Shown here piece after piece: positions 6,045 to 6,182 of a stretch of DNA of 6,182 bases. The position numbers were made by a program, and so were the translations under genes. This DNA comes from Clostridia bacterium (GTDB lineage: Bacteria > Bacillota > Sulfobacillia > SLMV01): positions 1 to 6,182 of the forward strand of contig SLMV01000027.1 in assembly GCA_007133365.1 (NCBI GenBank), in the 5' to 3' direction. The notes under the pieces were generated by a model, which did no database searches, was not told the DNA's origin, and saw only the letters and a program-made list of their open reading frames with translations. The stretch's first letter is position 1. Each line of letters begins with the position of its first letter.

Positions 6045-6126
6045 TGCGAGGGAAGGGACTCGAACCCTTACGCCCGAAGGCACGGGATCCTAAATCCCGC
6101 GCGTCTGCCAATTCCGCCACCCTCGC
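6045..6126 (-). tRNA. tRNA-Leu (anticodon UAG)
   Basis: The 82-nt minus-strand sequence folds as a class II tRNA. The acceptor stem is GCGAGGG/CCCTCGC with discriminator A, and the D arm is GCGGAATTGGCAGACGC. The anticodon arm is CGGGA-TTTAGGA-TCCCG with anticodon TAG at 6092-6090, reading CUA. The long variable arm TGCCTTCGGGCGT is typical of leucine, and the T arm is AAGGG-TTCGAGT-CCCTT. The 3' CCA is not encoded (A is followed by CAGG), so it must be added by tRNA nucleotidyltransferase. All stems pair fully and no defect is seen. Confidence 0.97.
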
Positions 6127-6142
6127 ATCGGATGCAAACTAG

Positions 6143-6172
6143 ATAATATCATATGGCAAGGGAGTTTGCGAA
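6143..6172 (-). promoter_or_regulatory. Probable sigma-A promoter of tRNA-Leu
   Basis: On the minus strand, TTCGCA (6172-6167, 4 of 6 matches to TTGACA) is separated by 18 nt from TATTAT (6148-6143, 5 of 6 matches to TATAAT). The expected start near 6136 leaves a short leader of about 10 nt before the tRNA 5' end at 6126, typical of tRNA genes. Confidence 0.55.
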
Positions 6173-6182
6173 TCCAGTAAGA

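Noticed and set aside
6125..6135. Palindrome GCATC-G-GATGC at the 5' edge of the tRNA
   Set aside because: It is short, overlaps the acceptor stem, and has a one-base loop; most likely chance.

Overview
The window reads as a conserved piece of chromosome from a bacterium. The best guess is a member of the Bacillota (Firmicutes): the ClpX and ClpP sequences follow the Bacillus-type pattern closely (ClpX N-terminus MFKF...KGQLKCSFCGK; ClpP N-terminus MNL.P.V.EQT.RGERAYDIYSRLLKDRII), Shine-Dalgarno sequences are strong, and base composition looks roughly balanced. Genus cannot be set from the sequence alone. Every supported gene is on the minus strand, so the window is read from right to left.

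Right end (about 6000-6182): a tRNA-Leu(UAG) gene with its own promoter and a strong 11-bp terminator-like hairpin. Next comes the proteostasis cluster tig-clpP-clpX (5881 down to 2446), with gaps of 52 and 48 bp, closed by an intrinsic terminator at 2381-2409. Trigger factor folds nascent chains at the ribosome; ClpX unfolds substrates and feeds them to the ClpP peptidase. This gene order is widespread in bacteria.

Middle (1963-2445): a 483-bp intergenic region, the least explained part of the window. It holds the clpX terminator, a stretch of about 190 bp with several small inverted repeats, a second intrinsic terminator with an eight-T tail (2161-2191), a possible 30-residue hydrophobic ORF that starts inside that terminator hairpin, and a flagellar-type (sigma-28/sigma-D) promoter candidate just ahead of cheW.

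Left end (1-1962): cheW and the first 498 codons of cheA, translationally coupled by an ATGA overlap. These are the adaptor and histidine kinase of the chemotaxis signalling array. cheA runs off the left edge in the middle of its ATP-binding domain. The flagellar-type promoter suggests that cheWA is expressed with the motility regulon, separately from tig-clpP-clpX.

No CRISPR array, insertion sequence, prophage gene or clear sign of horizontal transfer was seen. The coding genes are ordinary members of known families. The points most worth checking are the intergenic region, the cheWA promoter, the true start of tig, and a Met in the ClpP-docking loop of ClpX.
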